NCBI RefSeq assembly: GCF_004103715.1
Contig: NZ_CP035282.1
Coordinates: 372,001 to 436,000 of the forward strand
DNA: 64,000 bases
Source: Acidilutibacter cellobiosedens
GTDB taxonomy: Bacteria; Bacillota; Clostridia; Tissierellales; Acidilutibacteraceae
Reading direction: 5' to 3'
Shown: piece after piece, positions 45,129-54,916 of the stretch
Numbering within the stretch: the first letter of the stretch is position 1
Layout: each line of letters opens with the position of its first letter
Made by a program: the position numbers and the translations under genes
The notes under the pieces: model-generated
Database searches by the model: none
What the model saw: the letters and a program-made list of their open reading frames with translations, nothing else
What the model was told of the DNA's origin: nothing

Positions 45129-47681
45129 ATGATAATTAAATTGGCTTTTTCCTATATAAAAAAGCAGAAAGGAAAAACTATAGCACTTTTAGCCAGCGTA
45201 GGATTAGCGGTTATGTTAATCTTTTCAATGTTTGTAATCAGGGATTCGGGATACGACAGCCAGATAAGAGAAGCAAAAAACTTACATGGAGATTATAATC
45301 TGTTTTTTGATGACATTGATATGAATTCGGTAGAAGAACTGAAAAAACAGAAAGAGGTAAAAAAATTAATCAGTGTGAGATATTTATGCGAAGTAGTTAA
45401 CACTAATAATGGAGTTATACTTGATTTAAATACATTTAATAAAGATTATATTGATTCCCTCAATTATAAATTTATAGGGAGAAAGCCTATAAAAGACGGA
45501 GAAATAGTAATAGAAGAAGAAGCAACAGAACAAATGGGGATTAAAGATCCTTTAAATAAAGAGATTGACTTAATGGTATTAAACAAGTATTTGGATAAAG
45601 ACAATATTTCGCAAATAGACAGCGGAAATAAAAGATTTAAAATTGTAGGTTTGATACAGAAACCGGAAAAATATTATAAATCATTAAATGGTTTTAAGGG
45701 ACAAGCATTTATTTCAGAAGAAACAAATCTGACTATAACGAAAACTGAAGATACATATAAAGGGAATATATATCTTCATAATAAGAAAGACGAATCTGCT
45801 TTTTTAGATAAAATGTATAAAAAATTAAATCTTGAGGATTACAATTTATTCTATAATGTCGAAGTATTTCAAGGAGAAGTTTATAAAATCGTTACCAAAT
45901 ATAGCATAAAAAATATTGAAAACTCAATTATTTTAATTATTGTATCATGCCTTGTTATATACAATATCTACAACATTATATTATCGGACAGGATAAAACA
46001 AATTGGAATGTTGAGAGCTATAGGCATGTCAAATAAAGATATTAAAAGAATGTTTCGAGTATCAAGTTTATTTTATATAATATTTGGGACGCTAATAGGC
46101 ATATTAGCAGGTACAGTTTTTTCATATATAGGCGTAAGAATGATATATGGATATAGTACAGTTCTATCAATAGAAAAAGAGAGCATAATTTTTTCTTTCT
46201 TAGTTTCGATAATAGCAGTATCCGTTTCAAACTTTATAATAGTCAGAAAAACATTGAGAATGTCCATAATTGAGTCCATAAACAAAAGCGATAAGGTTAA
46301 AAAGAGATCAAGAGCAAATATAGATGAAAGAAAGAAAATGAAGGGAAATATATTAATTAAATTTGCCAACGGAAATATCTGGAGAAATAAATCTAAAACA
46401 ATTTTAACAATTACAGCGATGTTTTTAGTTAGCGCTATATTTATACAGACGTCTGTCATTAACGATCGAATGAAGTTAACAACCAATATAACAAGTGGAC
46501 TTAGGCCTATGTCCTATGGAAATGTTGATATAACCTTAAGCGGTAATTATCGAAATACGGAAGATATATTTTATAATATAAATGCTCCCATTATACAAAA
46601 AATAAAAAAATTAAAAGGTGTAAAAAAAGTCGAGCCTTTCTTCTATAACCAAGATAGTTTTTTGTCAATCAGTAAGAAAAGAGTATCTGATGATTTAATA
46701 AAAGAGTTAAGACGACAAGAGCAAAAATACTATTCTGATTATGATAAGGAATATCCTCTTCTTGTAAAGGGCTATAATAAAAATTTGTTAAAAAATATAA
46801 ACAGGTTTATTGCCAAAGGAGAAAATATAATAGAGGAAAAACCGGGAGACTATAAAAAAGTACTATTGATTAACAACATTTATTCCAGAGGTATTCACTC
46901 ATATTCAACAAAAGTTATAAAAGATGTAAATGTGGGAGATGTTTTAGAAATAAAATTGCCTGTTTACAGAGACGGAGTAGAGAGATATGAAAAATTTAAA
47001 GTAGAGGTTTCAGGCATAATGGATAATACTTATATCGCAACCCAAGATGGTGACCCGGAGTTTACGGGAGGACAGATAATCTTTAGGAAAGACGATTACA
47101 GGGAGTTAACCGGCCAGCAAAACTACAATAAACTTTTTGTGGCTGTTGAAGATGGAGAACTTGAATCTGTTGAGGGAAAAATAGAGCAAATGGTTAAAGA
47201 CTATTCCTTTTCTTCAGTAGGGGGAAAAAATGAAAATAAGAAGTATATAGCGCGAACATCAGAAGAAAAGTTGGATATCATATATCAGTTTTTAATGATT
47301 CTCATATTATCTGTTAATATTATTACCATTGTGAGGAGCAATATTATATTAAGGACAAAAGAATTATCAGTTTTAAGAGCAATTGGAATGAGTATCAGAA
47401 ATTTAAAAAAGGCAGTACTGGTTGAATCTGAAACATATGGTATCATTGCTTCTGTATTAGCTGCAATTTTTGGCATATATGACTATAATAAAGGCATTGT
47501 AAGAATAAATAATACGATGTTAGAAGATGGATATAATCAAACTCTTTCATACGGCATTCCTTTTAAACAGATACTGATAGTTTTTATAGTTTCTGCTGTA
47601 ATGTGTTTTATTGCAGTATATGTTTCTAAAGATAAAATTGAAAAGCTTAACATAATTGAAGGAATTTCAGAAAATGAATAG
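45129..47681 (+). CDS. FtsX/MacB-type ABC permease D
   Basis: 850 residues. Two FtsX domains and eight helices as in permeases A-C, but the sequence is the most distant of the family (central LSDRIKQIGMLRAIGMSNKD, late LRTKELSVLRAIGMSIRNLK, end DKIEKLNIIEGISENE). The ATG at 45129 follows GAGAGGTGG; a frame extension to 45084 has no ribosome site. It has its own promoter of the shared type. Its ATPase, directly downstream, carries a frameshift. Confidence 0.85.
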   Translation: MIIKLAFSYIKKQKGKTIALLASVGLAVMLIFSMFVIRDSGYDSQIREAKNLHGDYNLFFDDIDMNSVEELKKQKEVKKLISVRYLCEVVNTNNGVILDLNTFNKDYIDSLNYKFIGRKPIKDGEIVIEEEATEQMGIKDPLNKEIDLMVLNKYLDKDNISQIDSGNKRFKIVGLIQKPEKYYKSLNGFKGQAFISEETNLTITKTEDTYKGNIYLHNKKDESAFLDKMYKKLNLEDYNLFYNVEVFQGEVYKIVTKYSIKNIENSIILIIVSCLVIYNIYNIILSDRIKQIGMLRAIGMSNKDIKRMFRVSSLFYIIFGTLIGILAGTVFSYIGVRMIYGYSTVLSIEKESIIFSFLVSIIAVSVSNFIIVRKTLRMSIIESINKSDKVKKRSRANIDERKKMKGNILIKFANGNIWRNKSKTILTITAMFLVSAIFIQTSVINDRMKLTTNITSGLRPMSYGNVDITLSGNYRNTEDIFYNINAPIIQKIKKLKGVKKVEPFFYNQDSFLSISKKRVSDDLIKELRRQEQKYYSDYDKEYPLLVKGYNKNLLKNINRFIAKGENIIEEKPGDYKKVLLINNIYSRGIHSYSTKVIKDVNVGDVLEIKLPVYRDGVERYEKFKVEVSGIMDNTYIATQDGDPEFTGGQIIFRKDDYRELTGQQNYNKLFVAVEDGELESVEGKIEQMVKDYSFSSVGGKNENKKYIARTSEEKLDIIYQFLMILILSVNIITIVRSNIILRTKELSVLRAIGMSIRNLKKAVLVESETYGIIASVLAAIFGIYDYNKGIVRINNTMLEDGYNQTLSYGIPFKQILIVFIVSAVMCFIAVYVSKDKIEKLNIIEGISENE

Positions 47682-47694
47682 TGAGGTAATAAAA

Positions 47695-48383
47695 GTGAAA
47701 ATGTTAAAAACAATTGATTTAAACAAGATTTATGGGGAGGGGAAAATGAAGTTTATGCTTTAAAAGGCGTAAATATAGAAATTGAACCGCATAAATTTAT
47801 ATCTATAGTAGGGCCAAGCGGATCCGGCAAAAGTACTTTTTTACATTGTGTTGCCAGCCTTGATAGGCCAACATCAGGGAAAGTCTATTTAGACGATATG
47901 GATATATATAATTTAAATGATGATAAATTATCGCAAATAAGAAGGCAGAAATTTGGATTCATATTTCAAAATTTCAACCTCATCCCGGTAATAAACGTAT
48001 ATGACAACATAATATTGCCGGTTTCAATAGATAAGAAGAAAGGAAACAAGGAATATATAAATAATCTCATAGAAAAGCTTGGCTTGAAATCACAGATAAT
48101 GAAATTTCCAAACGAACTTTCGGGAGGACAGCAGCAAAGAGTGGCAATAGCAAGAGCTCTTGCAAATAAACCTTCTGTAATATTTGCAGATGAGCCTACA
48201 GGAAACTTGGATTCAAAGACAACCGTAGAAGTAATGGAAATATTGAAAATGTGTGTAAGTGAATTTAATCAAACTTTAGTTATGATAACTCATAATGAGG
48301 ATATAGCAAAAACTGCCGACAGAATATTAACTATAATCGATGGGAAAATAATTGATGATTTGAGGAATAAAGAAATGGTATAG
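47695..48383 (+). pseudogene. LolD/MacB-like ATPase D with frameshift
   Basis: Starts with GTG at 47695 (GAGG 8 bp upstream) as KMLKTIDLNKIYGEG, then the frame is lost at a G4 run (47739-47742). One extra G would continue as ENEVYALKGVNIEIEP and join the open frame with Walker A GPSGSGKST, signature [16 protein letters not shown] and Walker [13 protein letters not shown]. The next internal ATG in the correct frame, at 47898, would lose Walker A. Either a real one-base loss, a sequencing error in a homopolymer, or slippage. Otherwise the protein is complete, clearly diverged from ATPases B, C and E. Confidence 0.82.
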
Positions 48384-49137
48384 ATAAATGTTATAATTAT
48401 CAATATTTTAATTTCGTTTGTTATTTGGTTAACAAGTAAATATTTGTTTTAGACTAAGATAATGATGGGAAGATAATGTATGATAGTAAAAAAGAGAAAA
48501 AGAGAAAAAGATAAGTATAAAAACATAATCAGATTTTCTAAACTTTTAATTAAAAAAAATAAAATACAACTTATTATTGCATTTATATTAGTAATTTTAA
48601 CAAGTATAATGGATTTAATATTACCTCAGTTTACTAAATATATAATTGATTATGGCATAATGAAAAAAAGTATAACTTTAACTTTTAAATTTATATCTTT
48701 ATCTTTTATAATATCTATTTTATCAGCATTACTTAATTTTATGCTTGAATATTTATATTCAATAATGAAAAATAAAGTTACAATAGACCTAAGAATAAAA
48801 ATTTTAGATCATTTATCAAAATTATCAGGTAATTATTACTTAAATATAAAAACTGGAAATATGCTATCAATAATCCAAGATGATATAAATATAATAGAAA
48901 ATTTTGATTCAAGTCTTATATTTTCTATTGTTGCCAATTTGCTTACATCCGCAGTATCAATTGTTTTATTAGTTGGAATGAAATTGGATCTATTTTTAAT
49001 GGTTCTTGTTCTTCAAGTATCTCTAGTATGTTTTTTGCAAGAGGAAATTCCTCACTTTTGCAAATTTTTTTCCTCACCCCATAGGTGGGGAATTTTTGAT
49101 CATTGCAGCCATCTTTCAACTTTTTATTCTGCGGTTA

Positions 49138-49863
49138 CTAAGCCGAAATACTTGATTCTCTCATCCTGTTGCTCTCCCCGGGGAAAAGCAGCAGGTGACA
49201 GTGGTGTAAAACTCTATCCAGTATTGCGGCTGTCATATCTTTATCATAAAAAACATTTATCCATCTTGAAAATTCAATATTAGTGTTTATAATCAGTGTT
49301 CTTTGTTCATAGCATTCGGATATAAGTTCAAACAACAGCCGGGCTCCTGTTACATCAAGGGGTACATATCCCCATTCATCACATATAATCAGTTCCGCTT
49401 TCATAATCTTTTTCATAAAACTGCTTAAGGTTCCTTCTTTCTTTGCTTCCGACAGTCTGTTAACTAATGCTGCCGTACGGTAAAAACGGGTTTCCATCCC
49501 TTTTTTACAAGCTTCTACTCCTAATGCTATGGATAAGTGAGTTTTCCCTGTACCTACATTTCCGTACATTATGATATTTGTTTTGCTTTCACAAAACTTT
49601 AACTCCTTTAAATACTCCGGTGTAACACCTGGAGGCAGGCTTATTTCATCAAACTTGAATCCGTTAAATGTTTTTATACTATAGAATCCTGCCTTGCTTA
49701 TTAGTTTATCTATTCTTGCTGTTTTTCTGTGTTCTATTTCTTCCTGCAGTAGTTTAAGTAAAAATTCCTGATGATTTTCCCCTTCCGTTGTCTGTGCCTG
49801 TTCTGCCAGGTTTTGACTTAATCTGAGACGTTTACAGCATTCTCTGATTTCTTTATCTAACAT
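49138..49863 (-). CDS. istB: IS21 helper ATPase IstB
   Basis: 241 residues. Walker A GNVGTGKTHLSIALGV, Walker B IICDEWGYVPLD, then LIINTNIEFSRWINVFYD. The ATG overlaps the end of istA by 7 bp. AAA+ helper for the transposase. Complete. Confidence 0.92.
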   Translation of the reverse strand: MLDKEIRECCKRLRLSQNLAEQAQTTEGENHQEFLLKLLQEEIEHRKTARIDKLISKAGFYSIKTFNGFKFDEISLPPGVTPEYLKELKFCESKTNIIMYGNVGTGKTHLSIALGVEACKKGMETRFYRTAALVNRLSEAKKEGTLSSFMKKIMKAELIICDEWGYVPLDVTGARLLFELISECYEQRTLIINTNIEFSRWINVFYDKDMTAAILDRVLHHCHLLLFPGESNRMRESSISA

Positions 49864-51389
49864 GTCCTTTTACCCCATTTTTTCAATGCCTTATCATACT
49901 TTGATAAATCTGTTTTCGTAGGTTTCAGTCGGGGTATTCTGCTTTCTGTTTTCATCGGAGGTAATTCCCTTATCTCACTGCATAAATGCCTGTGCATGCT
50001 TATCAGGCTGTCTACATCCACTGCATCATAACATAGTACTTGGGTTACTGTTTGTGCTGCATTCTCAAAACCATTTTTCTCTGTTAATGAAGCTATTACG
50101 GATAGTATCTTCCCTCTCTCGCTTCTTTTACATTTATCCAGGTATTTCTTCATATCTTCCGGCATAATGTTATAGATACCACTATATTTTAGTGCCCCAG
50201 GACGTTTGGCAAGCTGCCTCAGATAGGGAAGCCACTTCATGCTTTGCTGTTTATGATCTCCGTATAATCTTTTGTGCCGAACAATTTCGTTTTGATTTTC
50301 ATCCATAGGTATCACATATAAAGATGTAATTTTGATTACAACACGGGTATTTGCGTATTTTGGTGAAACGGAATATTCATGTAATCCATTGTTTAAATAA
50401 AATCGCCCATATCCGTTTGTATGTACTATATGATATCCTGCTGTATCAAACTCTGTTGCAGGCAGCGGTAAAAAATTCTTTTTATCTTCTTCAAACAATT
50501 TACTGATAAAATCTGCTTTCCTGTAATGCTCCCTGTTTCCGTCTTCATTACATTTGACAAGTAATTCCTCGTTATATTTCCTTAATTCCTGAAATCTCGG
50601 AATGGGGACTAACATATTTCTCCTGTGGTATCCTACTTTTGATTCAACATTCCCCTTTTCATGCCCTGCCTCAGGATTACAGAATACAGTATCAAAACCG
50701 TAATGTTCCCGAAATCTCATGAATTTTTCAGTCAGGTTACGGCTTCCTTCTTTCAGTATTTTGGTTACAATCGTCTTCGTATTGTCAAACCATAACCGGG
50801 TTGGAACACCTCCTATATATTCGAATATTGCTTTCAATCCTTCCAACAAACATTCAATATTTTCTCCATAGAATAACTGAAGATATCCCTGATTACTGTA
50901 TGGGAAAGATACATTCAGATATTTTCCGTCATGAAGTACGCCATTTTCATAAAACTGTGCATCCCCGAAATCAACCTGTGCTTCACCCGCAGGGTGCTCC
51001 AACGGCAAATATCCTTCTTTTTCGGTATGAAAAATTTCCTTTTTCTTTAATGTTACAAAAGCCGCTACTGTCCGGTAAGAACAGTCAAAACCTTCGATTT
51101 CTTCTTTCAGTCTGTTATAGACCCTGGTGGCTGTATGACGTTGTTTCTTTTTTGCTTTCTTATCATTCTCCAGCCATTGGGTAATAATTGACTTGTAAGG
51201 ATCAAGTTTAGAAAATTCCATATTTGTTTTAACTGCAGGAACAGGCTTGTTCCAATCATTTTTATTAATATACTCCCTTATTGTTTTTCTGTCATAACCG
51301 GTTTCACGGGATATTTGAGATATATTTTTCCCTTCCTCAAAGTAAAGTTTTCTGATATCATATATTTGTGCCATTGTTAGCATCTCCAT
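49857..51389 (-). CDS. istA: IS21 transposase IstA
   Basis: 510-residue DDE transposase. N-terminal helix-turn-helix (KNISQISRETGYDRKTIREY), Asp in AQVDFGDAQF, Asp in LWFDNTKTIV, Glu in EKGNVESKVGYHRR. AAGGAGG is only 2 bp from the first ATG (51389), so the ATG at 51383 may be the real start. Complete. Confidence 0.92.
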   Translation of the reverse strand: MEMLTMAQIYDIRKLYFEEGKNISQISRETGYDRKTIREYINKNDWNKPVPAVKTNMEFSKLDPYKSIITQWLENDKKAKKKQRHTATRVYNRLKEEIEGFDCSYRTVAAFVTLKKKEIFHTEKEGYLPLEHPAGEAQVDFGDAQFYENGVLHDGKYLNVSFPYSNQGYLQLFYGENIECLLEGLKAIFEYIGGVPTRLWFDNTKTIVTKILKEGSRNLTEKFMRFREHYGFDTVFCNPEAGHEKGNVESKVGYHRRNMLVPIPRFQELRKYNEELLVKCNEDGNREHYRKADFISKLFEEDKKNFLPLPATEFDTAGYHIVHTNGYGRFYLNNGLHEYSVSPKYANTRVVIKITSLYVIPMDENQNEIVRHKRLYGDHKQQSMKWLPYLRQLAKRPGALKYSGIYNIMPEDMKKYLDKCKRSERGKILSVIASLTEKNGFENAAQTVTQVLCYDAVDVDSLISMHRHLCSEIRELPPMKTESRIPRLKPTKTDLSKYDKALKKWGKRTC

Positions 51390-52810
51390 TTCCTCCTTGC
51401 AATCTAATCAATTACAAGGATAATATATTGGTCAGATGTCTGCAATGGCATTTGCAATATTGGGGAAATTACCTCTGCAAAAGTGGGGAATTCTACTTTG
51501 CAATATTGGGTAATTTTATTTTACAGCAAACACTCTAGTACTTATTCAAAATAAACTTACTAACAAAATTGCTAATCAAACTAATATAATTAGAAAAAAA
51601 TATGGTGAAAATTCAAGCTTAATACAAGAATATATATCTAATATTATGAATATAGTATTGTCAAAATCAAAGCTTAAGTTTTTTAAAACTTATTTAAGAA
51701 AAGAAAAAGATCTTATAAAAAAATATATAAATATAGATATGACAATAGGAGGAAACATGTTAATTGCAAAAATTTTTAGTGCTTTAATTATGGTTTGTAT
51801 ATATGGATATGGCGGATATATAGTAATAAAGGGGAATATGACATTAGGTACATTACTTGCTTTTCAAGAATATACTACTATGTTTATAGGCCCTTGTATA
51901 AATATAATTAGGGCAAATAATAGAATTCAGCAAACTAAAGTATCGATTGATAGAGTTTATTTTTTGCTTGATGAAGAATCTGATATTAAAATAAACGATA
52001 AAGGATATAAATTGCTGAAAGGGAATATAAACGAAATTGAATTTAAAGATGTTTATTTTAAATATTTAAATAAAGAAAAGGCAGATAGTAATTATGTATT
52101 AAAAGATATAAATCTTATGTTTAAAAAAGGTGCTACATCAGCGATTGTTGGTGAAAGTGGATGCGGAAAAACAACCTTGGTAAATTTAATCTATAGATTC
52201 TGGGATGTTAATGAAGGAAAAATATTAATAGATGGAATAAATATTAAAGATATAAATCTTCTCACTCTTAGAAAGAGTATTAGTGTTGTAAGTCAAGATA
52301 TTCTTATGCTTGATGATAGTATTAGAAATAATATAATTCTTTCCAGCACGATAAATGATGAAGAAATACTTAGAATTTGCGAGGTAGTTGGTTTAACCGA
52401 TTTTGTGAAAGGTTTAAAAGATGGTTTAGATACCGTAATAGGAGAAAAAGGCGTAAAAATATCAGGTGGACAAAGGCAAAGAATCTCAATAGCAAGGGCT
52501 CTTGTAAACGATAACGATATACTTGTTTTTGACGAAGCTACATCCGCCCTTGATAATATATCACAAGCCTATATATTAAAAAATATGAAGAAATATATGC
52601 AAGATAAAATAGTAATAATTATTGCACATAGACTCTCGACAATTAAAGATGCAGATAATATATATGTATTGCACAATGGAAAAATAGTTGAGTCTGGTAA
52701 TAAAGAAGAATTAAAATTAAATGATGGAATATATAATAAACTTGTAAAAGCTGATGCATAGAATTTAAAGGTTTTAATATCTACACAACTGTCTAAAATG
52801 GAGTCTTGTT

Positions 52811-53035
52811 TTAATAGTAAGGTTCCAATTCGCCAATCCGTTTTTCTTTTGAATAATTATATCGGCATCTGTATAATTTTCCGTTCACTTTTTTGTACCT
52901 CCAGCCGATAATATAGGGAAACGGAGTTATTAAGTGATCGGATTGTGGTGAAGCAAAGACATCTCTGGGTAAGAGAGTTATGCCAATACATATTGAAATA
53001 ACACACACAGATATTTTCCTTCTAATTTCTTTCAT
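52811..53035 (-). CDS. Small secreted protein, copy 2 (shortened)
   Basis: 74 residues, paralogue of the 93-residue protein at 23820. Same signal peptide (RRKISVCVISICIGITLL) and same GWRYKKVNGKLYR motif, but about 19 residues are missing right after the signal peptide and the end is ELEPYY rather than EWEPC. It overlaps the M56 gene by 14 bp, like copy 1. It has diverged much more than its neighbours in the triad. Function unknown. Confidence 0.7.
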   Translation of the reverse strand: MKEIRRKISVCVISICIGITLLPRDVFASPQSDHLITPFPYIIGWRYKKVNGKLYRCRYNYSKEKRIGELEPYY

Positions 53036-54122
53036 CCTTTTGCACCTCTTTTATATTTTTATATATGGGTAAGTCTGCAGGCAAATTTTTAACATCATTG
53101 ACAGTAACAAAGAATTTATTATTGACATAAAGATCATAAGTATTGTCTCGATTTTTAACTAAATATGAATTTTCCTTTGTAAGCTCAACCGTATCGGAAG
53201 CATCTTTAGGAGATATAGAATAAGGTTCAAATACAAAACAAAAAGATAAAACAACCAACAATAATACCGGCATAACCATAAAAAAGACATTCTTCAATTT
53301 GAATTTTTCTTTTTGTGTGGAATTTTCCAAAACTATGTGAAATCGCTGAGAAAGAGTAGAAACGTTTTCGCTGTCAAAGTTTAGTACCACTTTATTCACA
53401 TATTTACCAGTATGATGTTTTGCTATTTTTAGAAGACATTCCAGATATTCAATTCGTTTCGATTCACACATTGATTTTGTGGCAGTGAGATCCGTATGTA
53501 TTTCAAGTACTTTGGATACTTGTCTCCTTAACATATATATAAAAGGATTCCACCAATATATAATACATAAAAATTCAACAATTACTTTAATCAATAAATC
53601 GCCATGGTAGTAGTGGGCTACCTCGTGGCTAAAAATGTAGTACCATTCGTTTTCCGAAAGTTCTATTTGAGGAATAACGATCCATGGTTTCCGTATACCC
53701 AGTACCATGGGAGTAGAGACAAGATTAGCTTGTATAATTTTAAAACTCATCGGCTTACTGTAGTTTTGAAGTACTTTCCGCAAAGCACCTTGAATCTCTG
53801 GATTTCTTACCACAGGAAATTTATTTATCACTTTTGTAAAATTTTTATAAATGATTATTGCTTTACTCAATTGGATGATTGATCCCATTAACCAAATTAA
53901 ACCCATAATATGCAGAAGACAGATATTATGACTATTTAGTTTTAATATTGGTTTTCTAAAGGGAAAAACAATTTTTGGAAGAAGACGTTTGAAAATTAAA
54001 TTATTCGAAAAGGAAAATTCAAAAGGAATCAGCAGCCTGATAACAATAACAAAGATGCAGAAAAATAATGCACCAATTCCAAGTTTTTTGATTGAATTAT
54101 TATTTCGTAAAAAGAAGTACAT
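53022..54122 (-). CDS. BlaR1/MecR1-like M56 membrane metalloprotease, copy 2
   Basis: 366 residues from the first ATG, about 12 differences from the copy at 24088. Zinc motif FSHEVAHYYHGDL: the second Asp-like position is Gly here (HDD becomes HGD) while HExxH is intact. Again no penicillin-binding sensor domain. As in copy 1 the frame extends upstream of the ATG through another hydrophobic helix to a ribosome site that is followed only by ATT or ACG codons. In the BlaI operon next to radical-SAM unit 2. Confidence 0.85.
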   Translation of the reverse strand: MYFFLRNNNSIKKLGIGALFFCIFVIVIRLLIPFEFSFSNNLIFKRLLPKIVFPFRKPILKLNSHNICLLHIMGLIWLMGSIIQLSKAIIIYKNFTKVINKFPVVRNPEIQGALRKVLQNYSKPMSFKIIQANLVSTPMVLGIRKPWIVIPQIELSENEWYYIFSHEVAHYYHGDLLIKVIVEFLCIIYWWNPFIYMLRRQVSKVLEIHTDLTATKSMCESKRIEYLECLLKIAKHHTGKYVNKVVLNFDSENVSTLSQRFHIVLENSTQKEKFKLKNVFFMVMPVLLLVVLSFCFVFEPYSISPKDASDTVELTKENSYLVKNRDNTYDLYVNNKFFVTVNDVKNLPADLPIYKNIKEVQKDERN

Positions 54123-54186
54123 TAAAACAATCGATATACTACTAAAAAAAAGAATAGTTAAAAAAGCAGTAAAAGAGAAGGACGTT

Positions 54187-54600
54187 TTAATTCCCTCCTT
54201 TCAGACGTTTTTTTCTTTCTTCAAGCATTTTTTCAAGCTCTTCTATAACAGCTTCCTCGTTTTTTTCGTGCTCCAGCAAGGTAGCAACAATAGTGGGCGT
54301 GGGAATATCTTTATTTAAATTTTGAAACTGTTTGACAAATTGTTTAAGAAAAAAATCGTGTGAACTTATAGTCGGTTTATATCTGCGGGAAAGAACAGTT
54401 CCGCTATGAACAATATCGGAAACCTCAATAAGCTTTTTTTTCAGCAGATTTCTTAAAACAGCCTGAGCCGTATTTATACTTATGGAATTATCTATTTGGG
54501 GGATGTCTGAGGCCAGCAACGGTTTTTCAGCAGACCATAAAATATTCAAGATATCTAATTCTCTCTCAGTTAATTCAAAACGATTATTTTGTTTTGGCAT
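54187..54600 (-). CDS. BlaI/MecI family repressor, copy 2
   Basis: 137 residues, protein-identical by eye to the repressor at 25253. The ATG at 54600 is used because AAAAGGAGAG precedes it and copy 1 has the same start; the frame is open further upstream but without a start site. Divergent to radical-SAM unit 2. Two identical repressors would bind the same operators, linking both units. Confidence 0.9.
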   Translation of the reverse strand: MPKQNNRFELTERELDILNILWSAEKPLLASDIPQIDNSISINTAQAVLRNLLKKKLIEVSDIVHSGTVLSRRYKPTISSHDFFLKQFVKQFQNLNKDIPTPTIVATLLEHEKNEEAVIEELEKMLEERKKRLKGGN

Positions 54601-54648
54601 TGAAAACTCTCCTTTTATAAAATTAATATTAAAATCATTTTCAATTTC

Positions 54649-54677
54649 ATTATAAACATAAAAATAAAATATGTCAA
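54649..54677 (-). promoter_or_regulatory. Promoter of the BlaI/M56 triad (copy 2)
   Basis: Minus-strand TTGACA (54677-54672) and TATAAT (54654-54649), 17 bp apart, as in copy 1 at 25715-25743. Confidence 0.75.
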
Positions 54678-54720
54678 TTTTCAGCATATTATTAAATTAT
54701 AAAAAACATTATATATATAC

Positions 54721-54749
54721 TTGACAAAATATGAAATATATGATTTAAT
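54721..54749 (+). promoter_or_regulatory. Promoter of radical-SAM unit 2, shared-block type
   Basis: TTGACA at 54721-54726, 17 bp, TTTAAT at 54744-54749, then a block ending TAAATTAAATACATTAA as at 25787 and 45002. Here the first half of the TGTA-N7-TACA dyad is changed to TTTA. The leader to the maturase start is about 160 nt and lacks the hairpin seen in unit 1. Confidence 0.6.
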
Positions 54750-54916
54750 GATATTTTAAATTAAATACATTAACAGTATTTTAACTGTATTATAATTCAG
54801 ACATAATAGTAAAAAGAATAATATAGTTTTGGATAATAAACAGACTGTGAATAAATAATGGATGATCATTTTTATAAGTGAATCTAAAGAATTATTTTTA
54901 AAATGGGGTGTACAGA

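Larger units (their letters stand above)
49029..51532 (-). mobile_element. IS21-family insertion sequence, copy 2 (different from copy 1)
   Basis: 2504 bp, ends TGTTTTTTGC and GCAAACA, with an 8-bp target duplication CTCTAGTA (49021-49028 and 51533-51540). Both ends carry CACTTTTGCA-type repeats. Encodes IstA and IstB on the minus strand. Its proteins are clearly different from those of the first element, so this was an independent arrival. Confidence 0.93.
48480..52761 (+). pseudogene. ABC exporter 2, interrupted by IS21 element
   Basis: Paralogue of the exporter at 43173. The first 183 codons (48480-49028) and the rest from 51541 join in frame once the 2504-bp element and one CTCTAGTA copy are removed, giving about 589 residues with six helices, Walker A GESGCGKTT, signature ISGGQRQRISIARAL and Walker B ILVFDEATSALD. 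The break lies in a membrane helix region. The 5' piece reads into the IS and ends at 49283; the 3' piece could yield only an ATPase-containing fragment. Not functional as it stands. Confidence 0.92.
53022..54774. repeat. BlaI/M56 long repeat, copy 2
   Basis: Direct-repeat partner of 24088-25840. Similarity fades on the left inside the small secreted-protein gene and on the right just after the shared promoter block. Confidence 0.88.

Noticed and set aside
47739-47742. Programmed frameshift in ATPase D
   Set aside because: The G4 run is short, there is no visible stimulating structure, and intact paralogues need no frameshift; mutation or sequencing error is simpler.
48480-49283. A 267-residue membrane protein
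   Set aside because: Its last ~84 codons are IS21 end sequence read in frame; it is the 5' part of the interrupted exporter.
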